Source: Thermococcaceae archaeon
Lineage (GTDB): Archaea > Methanobacteriota_B > Thermococci > Thermococcales > Thermococcaceae
NCBI GenBank assembly: GCA_027064745.1
Contig: JAMOPD010000315.1
Span: 1 to 8,583 of the forward strand
DNA length: 8,583 nt
Direction of reading: 5' to 3'
The notes below the pieces were generated by a model. It was not told the DNA's origin and made no database searches. It saw nothing but the letters and a program-made list of their open reading frames with translations. A program made the position numbers and the translations under genes. Each line of letters starts with the position of its first letter. The stretch's first letter is position 1. Shown one piece after another: positions 1-6,004 of the stretch.

Positions 1-275
1 AGGAATTCACCTCAGATTATGGATACAGCTTTGATTCTTGGTATCTAGATGGTTATTGGGAGTATGTGTCTGAGATTGACCACGAAAGACCTGTTACAAT
101 AGCTCTAATTGGATCAGAGACTTATGGAGACCATGCTGTTGTGGGAATTGGATATGAATATGTGTATCCATATTCAAAGTATCTTTGGATACATGATGGA
201 TGGCACTATTACGATGTCAAAATAAATGTCAATGAAGCACAAGATATAGATTATATATACCTAAGGCCAAATTAA
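1..275 (+). CDS. C39/papain-like cysteine peptidase, C-terminal fragment (5' end outside window)
   Basis: The frame is open from the left edge (first whole codon at position 3) to TAA at 273-275, so 90 residues of a longer protein are visible. An internal GTG at 66 is not a credible start, because the preceding residues (rich in Tyr, Trp and Asp) continue the same protein style. The fragment has the C-terminal half of a C39-like fold: a strand 'RPVTIALIG', then 'GDHAVVGIGYE' with the likely catalytic His (fragment residue 44), and 21 residues later 'LWIHDGW' with the likely third catalytic residue Asp (fragment residue 65). The catalytic Cys and any signal peptide would lie upstream. By family it would cleave peptides, probably outside the cell like its neighbours. 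A non-catalytic homologue cannot be excluded without the Cys. It ends 10 nt before the next start, so the two genes are probably co-transcribed. Confidence 0.6.
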   Translation, partial: EFTSDYGYSFDSWYLDGYWEYVSEIDHERPVTIALIGSETYGDHAVVGIGYEYVYPYSKYLWIHDGWHYYDVKINVNEAQDIDYIYLRPN

Positions 276-285
276 GGTGGGAATC

Positions 286-897
286 ATGAGAAGCTCTTTA
301 AAAATAGTTTTCTCTTTGATCTTTTTCTTAATTCTTTTCAGTCTGATCGTATTAGGAGTGCAAAAAATGAATTGGAGGAATGATGAAGAAATAAACAGGG
401 AGTTCGATGGAAAGTATTCATCTAATGCTAACTCCTCTATACTCGTAGGTAACTACACCTGCGAGCAAAAAGCGGCTTTATTAATGAACCTCAGGGATTT
501 TAAAATTAAAGGGGAGCACGTGTGTCCTTTAGATTGGCTGAGAATTAACTGGACGTTTGAAGAGCCAAGGAGTTACGAATGTTATTATGCCATTAAAGCC
601 TATAACTACTATTTTGCTTCCTTCTACTATACGAACTACACAAAGGCTCTACAGAGTTATGAGAACTTTATATCAGCACTGAAAAAGAAATATCCTATTC
701 AAGAGAAAAACATTTCACTTAAGGACAACGCATACTCTATGTGTGGAAACAGCTTTGTTGATTCAAAAAATGTACTGTTCAAAACTCAAGATGGGTACAT
801 ATACGTTGAGCTACTTAGATTAAGCAACGATAGGGTTGCAATACTTGTTGTCATTGGGGATGAGACTATCTGGCAGATAATAAATGCAAAGAAATAG
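286..897 (+). CDS. Membrane-anchored extracytoplasmic protein, unknown function (partner of upstream C39-like peptidase)
   Basis: I do not recognise a family. The ATG at 286 is chosen over the in-frame GTG at 277 because GGTGGG (276-281) is then a well placed ribosome binding site; a GTG start would use up that site. The 203-residue product has an N-terminal hydrophobic segment (about residues 4-25) after a short Arg/Lys start, so it is probably anchored in the membrane with the rest outside. The outer part has N-x-S/T sequons and four Cys (about 59, 80, 99, 153) that could form two disulfides, followed by a Tyr-rich helical stretch and a C-terminal beta-type segment ('GYIYVELLRLSNDRVAILVVIG'-like, residues about 170-191). 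Its position 10 nt behind the peptidase gene suggests a job tied to that enzyme, such as anchoring, folding or inhibition; this is inference from context only. Confidence 0.7.
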   Translation: MRSSLKIVFSLIFFLILFSLIVLGVQKMNWRNDEEINREFDGKYSSNANSSILVGNYTCEQKAALLMNLRDFKIKGEHVCPLDWLRINWTFEEPRSYECYYAIKAYNYYFASFYYTNYTKALQSYENFISALKKKYPIQEKNISLKDNAYSMCGNSFVDSKNVLFKTQDGYIYVELLRLSNDRVAILVVIGDETIWQIINAKK

Positions 898-908
898 TGT
901 GTGGCAAG

Positions 909-918
909 ACGGTTCAAT
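909..918 (+). repeat. Left arm of 10-bp inverted repeat flanking the nucleotidyltransferase gene
   Basis: The sequence acggttcaat here is the exact reverse complement of attgaaccgt at 1461-1470. The arm lies 5 bp beyond the stop codon of the minus-strand nucleotidyltransferase gene. The match does not extend clearly on either side. Confidence 0.5.
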
Positions 919-922
919 GCAT

Positions 923-1405
923 TTAAAGTTTCTCTTTTCCTCTCTCTTCCAAAAACTTCTTCAGCATCTTCGCTTTTTCAACCCTTCCAAGCTTGAGATA
1001 AGCTTGATACTCATACTCCAAATCCAAAACGGGAATTTCCATCCCTTCAATTTGCACAAAGCGCTTGTATTTGGTTATATCCACCGGTGGCTCCCACTCA
1101 TCATTGACCTTCTTTTGAATGTCCCCCATTATTTCGACTTTGATTCCATCAATCATCAGCGCTCCAAAGTGCGAGCGGATTCTCTCACTTTCCTTAAATC
1201 TCACGGGCTCAACTATAAACTCAGAAAAGAGGCGCTCAATTTCATAGGCTCCTTCTTTATCAGTTTGGATATCAATATCGTGTGGCTCAACGGGAACTCC
1301 TTGGAGCGCAAAACCAAGGCTCCCGGTAACGACCCAGTTCACATCGCTGTCTTTTAACCGCTCATACAGCTTATAGAGAACTTTGAGATGGGTTTGAGGA
1401 ATCAT
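923..1405 (-). CDS. Solo nucleotidyltransferase-fold protein (MNT/AbiEii-like)
   Basis: The 160-residue product has the signature of the pol-beta nucleotidyltransferase superfamily. 'VVTGSLGFALQG' supplies the Gly-Ser at 28-29, 'HDIDIQTD' supplies the metal-binding Asp43 and Asp45, and 'IKVEIMGD' supplies a likely third carboxylate, Glu91. Such proteins transfer a nucleotide to a protein, RNA or small molecule; the substrate here is unknown. Length fits a one-domain minimal enzyme plus a short helical C-terminus (about 128-160). ATG at 1403-1405 is preceded by GAGGTG (1411-1416 on the minus strand). There is no HEPN or other antitoxin-type partner next to it, so a toxin-antitoxin role is not supported by context. 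It lies antiparallel between two exported-protease units and is bracketed by a 10-bp inverted repeat, which may mean it was inserted. A long + strand frame overlaps it but has no recognisable motifs. Confidence 0.85.
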   Translation of the reverse strand: MIPQTHLKVLYKLYERLKDSDVNWVVTGSLGFALQGVPVEPHDIDIQTDKEGAYEIERLFSEFIVEPVRFKESERIRSHFGALMIDGIKVEIMGDIQKKVNDEWEPPVDITKYKRFVQIEGMEIPVLDLEYEYQAYLKLGRVEKAKMLKKFLEERGKEKL

Positions 1406-1436
1406 CTCAGCACCTCAAAGATTTATATCTCAAAGT

Positions 1437-1450
1437 TCATAAAAGATTTT
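1437..1450 (-). promoter_or_regulatory. Candidate BRE/TATA promoter of the nucleotidyltransferase gene
   Basis: Read on the minus strand this is aaaatcttttatga, an A-rich BRE-like part followed by a TATA-like part. With the usual archaeal spacing, transcription would begin near 1418, just before the GAGGTG site at 1416-1411. A second TATA-like string (gatataaat, about 1421-1429) is too close to the start codon unless the message is leaderless. Confidence 0.35.
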
Positions 1451-1460
1451 GGTATTACAT

Positions 1461-1470
1461 ATTGAACCGT
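1461..1470 (-). repeat. Right arm of 10-bp inverted repeat flanking the nucleotidyltransferase gene
   Basis: attgaaccgt pairs perfectly with acggttcaat at 909-918. The arm lies 55 bp upstream of the nucleotidyltransferase start, just behind its likely promoter, so the two arms bracket a complete gene with its own promoter. Confidence 0.5.
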
Positions 1471-1674
1471 TCCAATTTTTCTTTTTAAAACTCTCCGTAT
1501 TTTCACTTTCTGAGATATTGAATATATTGATTTTTGTAAAATTTTTAAATTTTAAAATAATTGTTGAATTTCAGTTTACTTCCTAGAATTATTTTTCATT
1601 AATTTATTTCTGTTTTGGAAATTAAGCTCTTTAAGGTTTACTATTTTTAAAAAGCGAATTTTACTATCATAATC

Positions 1675-1688
1675 AAAAAATTTAAATA
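1675..1688 (+). promoter_or_regulatory. Archaeal BRE/TATA promoter of unit 2
   Basis: aaaaaatttaaata is a good BRE plus TATA string. A start site 25-28 nt downstream would fall near 1708-1712, giving a short leader of about 25 nt before the ATG at 1734. It would drive both 1734-2489 and the closely linked 2495-3469. Confidence 0.65.
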
Positions 1689-1733
1689 GTCTAATGGACA
1701 TAATAGTCATGAAAATTTCCTATGGCGATGACA

Positions 1734-2489
1734 ATGCGGTGGAAATTGTTAAGTGTTTTGTTACTTGGTTTGTTGGTTTTAGTATTTATTCCCAAAGTCC
1801 AAGGAAATGACGTAGGTGGCGCAATGACCTTTACAGATGACATCAATGATGAATGGTTCAATGATGTAAAGAATTTCGTAGAAATTATAAGTTCTCAACC
1901 CTATTGGTATCAGGGCTTTCTTAGCGACTACCCAGATGTTGGCTCTTATATGTGGATAGAAGAGGCTTACGGAGGTCAGGATAACAATTATGCCGATTAT
2001 ACAGAACTTTCACTTGTATTGGGCCATAGCTGTGTATATAATGATGAAATAGGTATTGGATTTGGAGATAAAGGGTGCGCACTGCCAGAAAAAGTTAGAT
2101 TAGGATATGAGAGCCCAGATGACTATGGATGGGCAATCTGGACTGCCATAATTCAATGTAGTGTATTAAAAGATGGTAATGTGAATAATTGGCTACAAAC
2201 ATTAACTGGGATTCACATGATCTTAGGATTTGCTAACGATCCTACAATTACAGTTGGAGATGCAGCAGAGCTGGCATATAGACTTACCGGTACTGGAGGA
2301 TATTCGAAAGAAAGCGTCCAGGATGCATTTTTTGACACATATGTAGCGTATGATGGAATTCATGATAACAACATTGCTAGAATCATTGCCGAGAATGCAG
2401 AAGTTGCAGATAATGACTATTTGGACAGTTTTGATAGATATACTACCGTAGACTCCACAAAACTCATAATAACATGCTCTCTAGGGTGA
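1734..2489 (+). CDS. Secreted protein with possible caspase-like (clan CD) His/Cys dyad, DUF6345-like
   Basis: In-frame ATGs occur at 1722, 1728 and 1734. I choose 1734 because the DNA around it (tggcgatgacaATG) aligns with the start of the unit 3 protease (tggtgataccaATG); 1722 remains possible, as neither has a strong ribosome binding site. The 251-residue product starts with 'MRWKLLSVLLLGLLVL', a Sec signal peptide probably cleaved before 'NDVGG' (about residue 25). The mature part holds 'LSLVLGHSC' (His98), and further on 'WAIWTAIIQCSVLKDG' (Cys142) followed by 'GIHMILGFAND'. A hydrophobic strand ending in GH, then a second ending in C, is the layout of clan CD peptidases and, as far as I recall, of the DUF6345 family. 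I infer an extracellular peptidase-like role; activity is not shown. Its TGA lies in the ribosome binding site of the next gene. Confidence 0.75.
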   Translation: MRWKLLSVLLLGLLVLVFIPKVQGNDVGGAMTFTDDINDEWFNDVKNFVEIISSQPYWYQGFLSDYPDVGSYMWIEEAYGGQDNNYADYTELSLVLGHSCVYNDEIGIGFGDKGCALPEKVRLGYESPDDYGWAIWTAIIQCSVLKDGNVNNWLQTLTGIHMILGFANDPTITVGDAAELAYRLTGTGGYSKESVQDAFFDTYVAYDGIHDNNIARIIAENAEVADNDYLDSFDRYTTVDSTKLIITCSLG

Positions 2490-2494
2490 TGGAC

Positions 2495-3469
2495 ATGAAG
2501 AAGACTAGTATATTAGGAGCTGGAGTTATTGTTGTATTGTTGTTAATAGCATATTTCATGATGCCAGACACTCCCGCTAATACAGGGATTGAACATACGC
2601 AAAGCAATTTTGAAATATACAACCCTGAGAAAGTTAGAGTGGCATTACCAGTAGTTTACTACAAGCTTGACAATGGGAGTATTATTAAAATCCACAACAG
2701 AAATCCATTTCCCTTCTCCATACAACTCCCAACAGAAAAATTAGTCTTTCCAAACTCCCTAACTGTGTACAAAATTGGGAGGTATAAAAATCCAGATGAG
2801 GTTTTTCACATTGCCTCAAAATTTGGCATAAGCTCGGATAAGCTCTATTACAACAATATAACAGGTGCATACCTCTATCATGATAATAATCTATCATTTG
2901 AGTACGAAACAAGAACTGGATTTGTTAGGGTTGTATTTAAAAATCCAGTTTCAGTAGAGCAAAAGGACACCTGGACGGAGAAAGCGCTTAGCTTTCTTAA
3001 AGCCAAGGATTTATTATACATGCAGAACTACACTGTTGAAGTTGTAGATTACAGAAAACTGAACAATAAATCTTTCCTAAAAGCTGTTATTGTTAAGCCA
3101 AAGCTGGAAAACATTGTAGTTGACAATCTTGGATTTGCCATTGTGTTTGAAGGTGATAAAATTGTAAGGATTGAGGGAGTACTGCCAAAGAAAATTGTGC
3201 CCGTTAAGAAATACAAACTCAAAGCATTTCCCGAGGCTATTGAGGAGCTAAAAGAAAAGTTGAAGAAAGGAGAACCAATGAAAAATTGGTATATAAGTTG
3301 GATGGCGTTTACAGAGATGAATATTCAGAACATTACCCTTACATATAGGTTAAACTTTGAGGGGTATATAGTGCCAGTGTATACTATGCACGGCACCTAT
3401 GTACTAGACTACATGAATCTGCACGATAAAGGGAACATTACAGCCATAATAGTAGCTACTAGAATCTAA
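2495..3469 (+). CDS. Membrane-anchored extracytoplasmic protein, possibly YycH/YycI-like fold (partner of unit 2)
   Basis: ATG at 2495 is preferred over ATGs at 2474 and 2489 because AGGGTGAT (2483-2490) sits just before it; the upstream gene's TGA (2487-2489) lies within this site, so translation is probably coupled. The 324-residue product begins with 'MKKTSILGAGVIVVLLLIAY', a single membrane anchor or uncleaved signal, then a long outer part with many N-x-S/T sequons (about N121, N132, N178, N191, N279, N314). Segments such as 'PDEVFHIASKFGIS' (about 100-113), an internal 'WTEKALSFLKAKDLLY', 'FPEAIEELKEKLKKG' and the closing 'ITLTYRLNFEGYIVPVYTMHG' resemble in order the repeated helix-plus-beta layout of YycH/YycI-type sensor regulators. 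That likeness is an impression from pattern only. No catalytic motif is visible. Context suggests it binds or controls the upstream protease-like protein. Confidence 0.75.
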   Translation: MKKTSILGAGVIVVLLLIAYFMMPDTPANTGIEHTQSNFEIYNPEKVRVALPVVYYKLDNGSIIKIHNRNPFPFSIQLPTEKLVFPNSLTVYKIGRYKNPDEVFHIASKFGISSDKLYYNNITGAYLYHDNNLSFEYETRTGFVRVVFKNPVSVEQKDTWTEKALSFLKAKDLLYMQNYTVEVVDYRKLNNKSFLKAVIVKPKLENIVVDNLGFAIVFEGDKIVRIEGVLPKKIVPVKKYKLKAFPEAIEELKEKLKKGEPMKNWYISWMAFTEMNIQNITLTYRLNFEGYIVPVYTMHGTYVLDYMNLHDKGNITAIIVATRI

Positions 3470-3483
3470 AAAGTTACTTTATG

Positions 3484-3507
3484 TTTGCTTTCATTTTTTC
3501 ATAGTTT
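3484..3507 (+). terminator. Candidate T-rich archaeal terminator of unit 2
   Basis: Just after the stop at 3469 the + strand is T-rich with a run of six T (3494-3499) and further T clusters on each side, typical of intrinsic archaeal termination without a hairpin. A new promoter-like string follows before unit 3. Confidence 0.45.
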
Positions 3508-3525
3508 TGAAATTCTTAGTGTAAC

Positions 3526-3540
3526 GAAATTAAAAAAATT
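3526..3540 (+). promoter_or_regulatory. Candidate promoter of unit 3 protease
   Basis: gaaattaaaaaaatt is an A-rich BRE/TATA-like string about 35-45 nt before the ATG at 3572. Start of transcription would fall near 3555, just before the GGTGA site at 3562-3566. The TATA match is weaker than that of unit 2, and read-through from unit 2 is possible. Confidence 0.35.
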
Positions 3541-3571
3541 AAAGAAGGGGTATTAACAACTGGTGATACCA

Positions 3572-4960
3572 ATGCGATGGAAACTACTGGGTGTTTTGTT
3601 ACTTAGTTTGTTGGTTTTGAGTTCTTTTGGAAGTGCTGAGATCAGCGGTAATGATAAGGGCAGGGCTTGTCAGCTTGTGAGTTATTGGGTTTTTGAGAAT
3701 GGGTGGTGGGTTGAGAAGAGTGAACCTAGAGTTTGGTGGTATTGCCAGGAGCCTGAGAAACTCAGGGATTTTGAGGGGTTTGCATTCAAGGAAATGCCTT
3801 ATGGATTGTTCAAGAAGCCTGATGTTAGGATTCTACACCAAGCTGCAAGGGGTTTAACTGATCTGGTGGGGATTGACGAGCTTCATGGAAAATTCTCCAC
3901 CAATTTGCCTTCTTACGGAGGAATGTTTATTAACGAGGAGAAAGGATTAATCTTCGTGTACGTGAAGGACGAAAAAGACAAAGAGAAAATCAAACAAGCA
4001 TTAGGAAAATACAAAGGGAAAGTAAACGTGGTATTCCTAAAGGGAAGACACAGCTTTGAACAGCTAGTAAAGTGGAAAAAGTTAATGGAAACGCTTGACG
4101 CTAAGACTCTTGAAAAGCTTGGAATTACAATGATTGATGCTGATGAGGCACACAACACTTTAACCATCGGTTTAGCAAACGTAACACCAGAGAAACTAAA
4201 ACTTCTTGAAAACGAATTAGAAAAACTTGCAATACCAAAAGAAGCAGTAAGAGTTGAGAAGAGAGAATACATGAGACTAAATACTAATACAGATCCAATT
4301 AGACCTCTTATTGGAGGAATACAAATAGCAAATAAAGAGTTAGGAGGAATTGGTACATTAGGTTATGTCGGTTACTATGGTAGCAAGAAATATGCCATAA
4401 CAGCTGGCCATTTTGGAATTTATGGTACTAGTGGACAACATGTCTATCAGCCAGATACAGGTAGTGAAGACTATTACATTGGCCAAATTTCATATAATCC
4501 TTTTTTCAGGGATGATGAACCTGTTCCTTACAGGTACAGTGACTCACTGTTAATTCACGTAGCAAATGCTGATATATCTACAGAGATCTATGCCAATGGG
4601 AATGTAATTGGAAAGAAATATTCTGTTGAACAGTATGTTGGTGAGATAGTATATAAAGTTGGTAGAACAACTGGAAAAACTTCTGGCTCGATAATAAATA
4701 AATGTGTAACATCCGTGATGCATTATACAGAAGAAGAACAACTTAAGTATGGATATCCACCTACTGCATACTTTTATTGTCAAATGGAAGCCAACTTTTA
4801 TGCCGCAGGAGGGGATAGTGGAGCTCCGGTTTACCACAATTACAGAAATGAAGCCGCAGTGCTTTATGGTATATATTGGGGAGGTACGGACACAGTCTCC
4901 GCATACAGTCCAATAGACGGAATTGAGGAGGACTTAGGAATCGTCCTTGACGTTACATGA
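3572..4960 (+). CDS. Secreted chymotrypsin-fold serine protease with alpha-lytic-type pro-region
   Basis: ATG at 3572 is chosen over GTG 3563 because GGTGA (3562-3566) is then the ribosome binding site. The 462-residue precursor has a signal peptide 'MRWKLLGVLLLSLLVL' (1-16 plus cleavage region to about 26), a Trp-rich N-terminal part with Cys33 and Cys58, a pro-region (about 112-235) of two similar alpha/beta segments like the alpha-lytic protease propeptide, and a protease domain (about 245-460). The catalytic triad is visible: His280 in 'AITAGHFG', Asp324 in 'YRYSDSLL', Ser416 in 'GGDSGAPV'. 'VGRTTGKTSGSI' is a hallmark of the alpha-lytic/streptogrisin group (S1). The usual Cys after the catalytic His is Phe here; Cys378 and Cys403 could pair. 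Expected to be exported, to fold with help of the pro-region and cut itself free. Base use shifts inside the gene near 3900-3930, from G/T-rich to A-rich. Confidence 0.9.
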   Translation: MRWKLLGVLLLSLLVLSSFGSAEISGNDKGRACQLVSYWVFENGWWVEKSEPRVWWYCQEPEKLRDFEGFAFKEMPYGLFKKPDVRILHQAARGLTDLVGIDELHGKFSTNLPSYGGMFINEEKGLIFVYVKDEKDKEKIKQALGKYKGKVNVVFLKGRHSFEQLVKWKKLMETLDAKTLEKLGITMIDADEAHNTLTIGLANVTPEKLKLLENELEKLAIPKEAVRVEKREYMRLNTNTDPIRPLIGGIQIANKELGGIGTLGYVGYYGSKKYAITAGHFGIYGTSGQHVYQPDTGSEDYYIGQISYNPFFRDDEPVPYRYSDSLLIHVANADISTEIYANGNVIGKKYSVEQYVGEIVYKVGRTTGKTSGSIINKCVTSVMHYTEEEQLKYGYPPTAYFYCQMEANFYAAGGDSGAPVYHNYRNEAAVLYGIYWGGTDTVSAYSPIDGIEEDLGIVLDVT

Positions 4961-4969
4961 GGGTTGAAC

Positions 4970-5896
4970 ATGACCAAAAGAGTTATCTTTGCCATTTTGC
5001 TCGTCTCCCTTTTTGTTTCAGGGATTTTGTTAATTTATACTCCCAGCAGATATGAAATTCCCAAAGAACAACCAATCCAATGGACACAAAACTGTTCCAA
5101 ATTCGTGGAATACCCAGTTCCTGATAATCTGCCGCACAAAGGATGGAGGCGCACTGGGTGGGGGGAAGTTCATCCAGAGAAAAATATCACCAAAGTGTTA
5201 ATTCTCCGGATTGACGGAAGATGGAGGTTTAACCTCACTGCCTGTGCTTATGATGATAGAACACTCTTTCTGAAGTTTAATGCTAAAAATATACTTAGAT
5301 CAACTTCGACTTTCGAAACCACAACAGCACCGCTCCTATACGAATCATACCTGTGGATTATTCCGAAGATCAAAGCAGACAAGATTGTGGCTTATATTAG
5401 AGGGGACATGGATAAAAAGGTAATAATACAACTAGATACTTCAAGAACTTCCAATAACACACCAATGCAGGGATGCATGCATCCAGGATATGGAGAGTTC
5501 AACATTGATTCAATTAAACTGAGTAAAAAGGAGATTATTATCCATGAAGGAGAGCGAGTTGAGGTAAGAGGCAGCATTACTGGAAAGGAATATCACGTAG
5601 GAGAAGCTGGTGGGTCTAAGAACACATGCTACTATGATGGTTGTGTAGTGTTGAGGGCATACCTCGGTCCGGAAGCTTCAAAATCCTCATGGAGCTATAT
5701 GTCTGGGAAATTAACAGAAATAGAAGGTTTGAATGTCAAAATTACCCCACAGAAGTTCTGTTTAAAGTCCAATGAAACCATAGAATTTCAGGTTGAGGTG
5801 ATAGCTCAAAAAGCGGGGACTTATTATCTCTATATAGTTGCCTTTGGAGAGAAAGGCTGGAAGAGCTGGGATGTGATTGAGATTAAGGTAAGGTAA
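4970..5896 (+). CDS. Membrane-anchored extracytoplasmic protein with Ig-like C-terminus (partner of unit 3 serine protease)
   Basis: ATG at 4970 is preferred to the in-frame TTG at 4964, since GAGGG (4959-4963), overlapping the upstream TGA, then serves as ribosome binding site. The 308-residue product has an N-terminal hydrophobic segment (about 5-23, 'VIFAILLVSLFVSGILLIY') without a lipobox Cys, so it is probably a membrane anchor. The outer region carries several Cys (about 42, 92, 169, 220, 225, 264) able to form disulfides and sequons such as NIT and NLT. The last ~130 residues ('IKLSKKEIIIHEGERVEVRG' ... 'AGTYYLYIVAFGEKGWKSWD') read as a beta-sandwich of Ig/CARDB style. I know no named family. 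Starting 9 nt behind the protease gene, it is probably co-translated with it and may hold, inhibit or help fold the protease; this is inference. Confidence 0.75.
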   Translation: MTKRVIFAILLVSLFVSGILLIYTPSRYEIPKEQPIQWTQNCSKFVEYPVPDNLPHKGWRRTGWGEVHPEKNITKVLILRIDGRWRFNLTACAYDDRTLFLKFNAKNILRSTSTFETTTAPLLYESYLWIIPKIKADKIVAYIRGDMDKKVIIQLDTSRTSNNTPMQGCMHPGYGEFNIDSIKLSKKEIIIHEGERVEVRGSITGKEYHVGEAGGSKNTCYYDGCVVLRAYLGPEASKSSWSYMSGKLTEIEGLNVKITPQKFCLKSNETIEFQVEVIAQKAGTYYLYIVAFGEKGWKSWDVIEIKVR

Positions 5897-5930
5897 AGCT
5901 GGCAATATTAACATTACAACAGCTCAAAAA

Positions 5931-5947
5931 TGCTTTGTTTAAAAGCA
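5931..5947 (+). terminator. Small hairpin after unit 3, possible transcription end
   Basis: tgcttt-gttta-aaagca forms a perfect 6-bp stem with a 5-nt loop, 34 nt beyond the stop of unit 3 and 14 nt before the next promoter. There is no following U run, so a terminator role is weakly supported. Confidence 0.3.
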
Positions 5948-5960
5948 ATAGTCTACGTAG

Positions 5961-5972
5961 GAAAATTATAAA
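5961..5972 (+). promoter_or_regulatory. BRE/TATA promoter of the GNAT gene
   Basis: gaaaattataaa is a good archaeal promoter string. Transcription would begin near 5993, with GGTGG (5996-6000) and ATG at 6005 following. This rules out the ATG at 5972, which lies at the end of the TATA box itself. Confidence 0.6.
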
Positions 5973-6004
5973 TGTCAAGGGTGCATAGAACTTTTGGTGG
6001 TACG

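Larger units (their letters stand above)
1406..1733. other. AT-rich non-coding gap between divergent genes
   Basis: About 330 bp separate the divergent nucleotidyltransferase and unit 2 genes. The stretch 1470-1690 is extremely AT-rich with many T and A runs (for example aaaatttttaaattttaaaa near 1539-1558). Apart from the two promoters and the inverted-repeat arm listed separately I see no gene, RNA gene or ordered repeat. An ATG at 1709 opens only a 33-codon frame that overlaps the next gene in another phase and looks spurious. Confidence 0.6.

Noticed and set aside
884..1357. A 157-codon + strand open frame across the nucleotidyltransferase gene
   Set aside because: It is antisense to a gene with clear GS...DxD motifs and a ribosome binding site, has no recognisable motif, and begins inside the end of the preceding gene.
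923..1405. Toxin-antitoxin pair (MNT/HEPN) reading of the nucleotidyltransferase
   Set aside because: No HEPN or other small partner frame lies beside it on the same strand; it stands alone.
1709..1810. A 33-codon frame starting at ATG 1709, close to the predicted start of transcription
   Set aside because: It overlaps the leader of the unit 2 gene in another phase, has no motif, and the unit 2 frame has a clear signal peptide shared with unit 3.
3913..4272. A 119-codon minus-strand open frame, Ser/Phe-rich
   Set aside because: It mirrors the Lys/Glu-rich pro-region of the serine protease on the other strand; the composition is what antisense of such codons gives.
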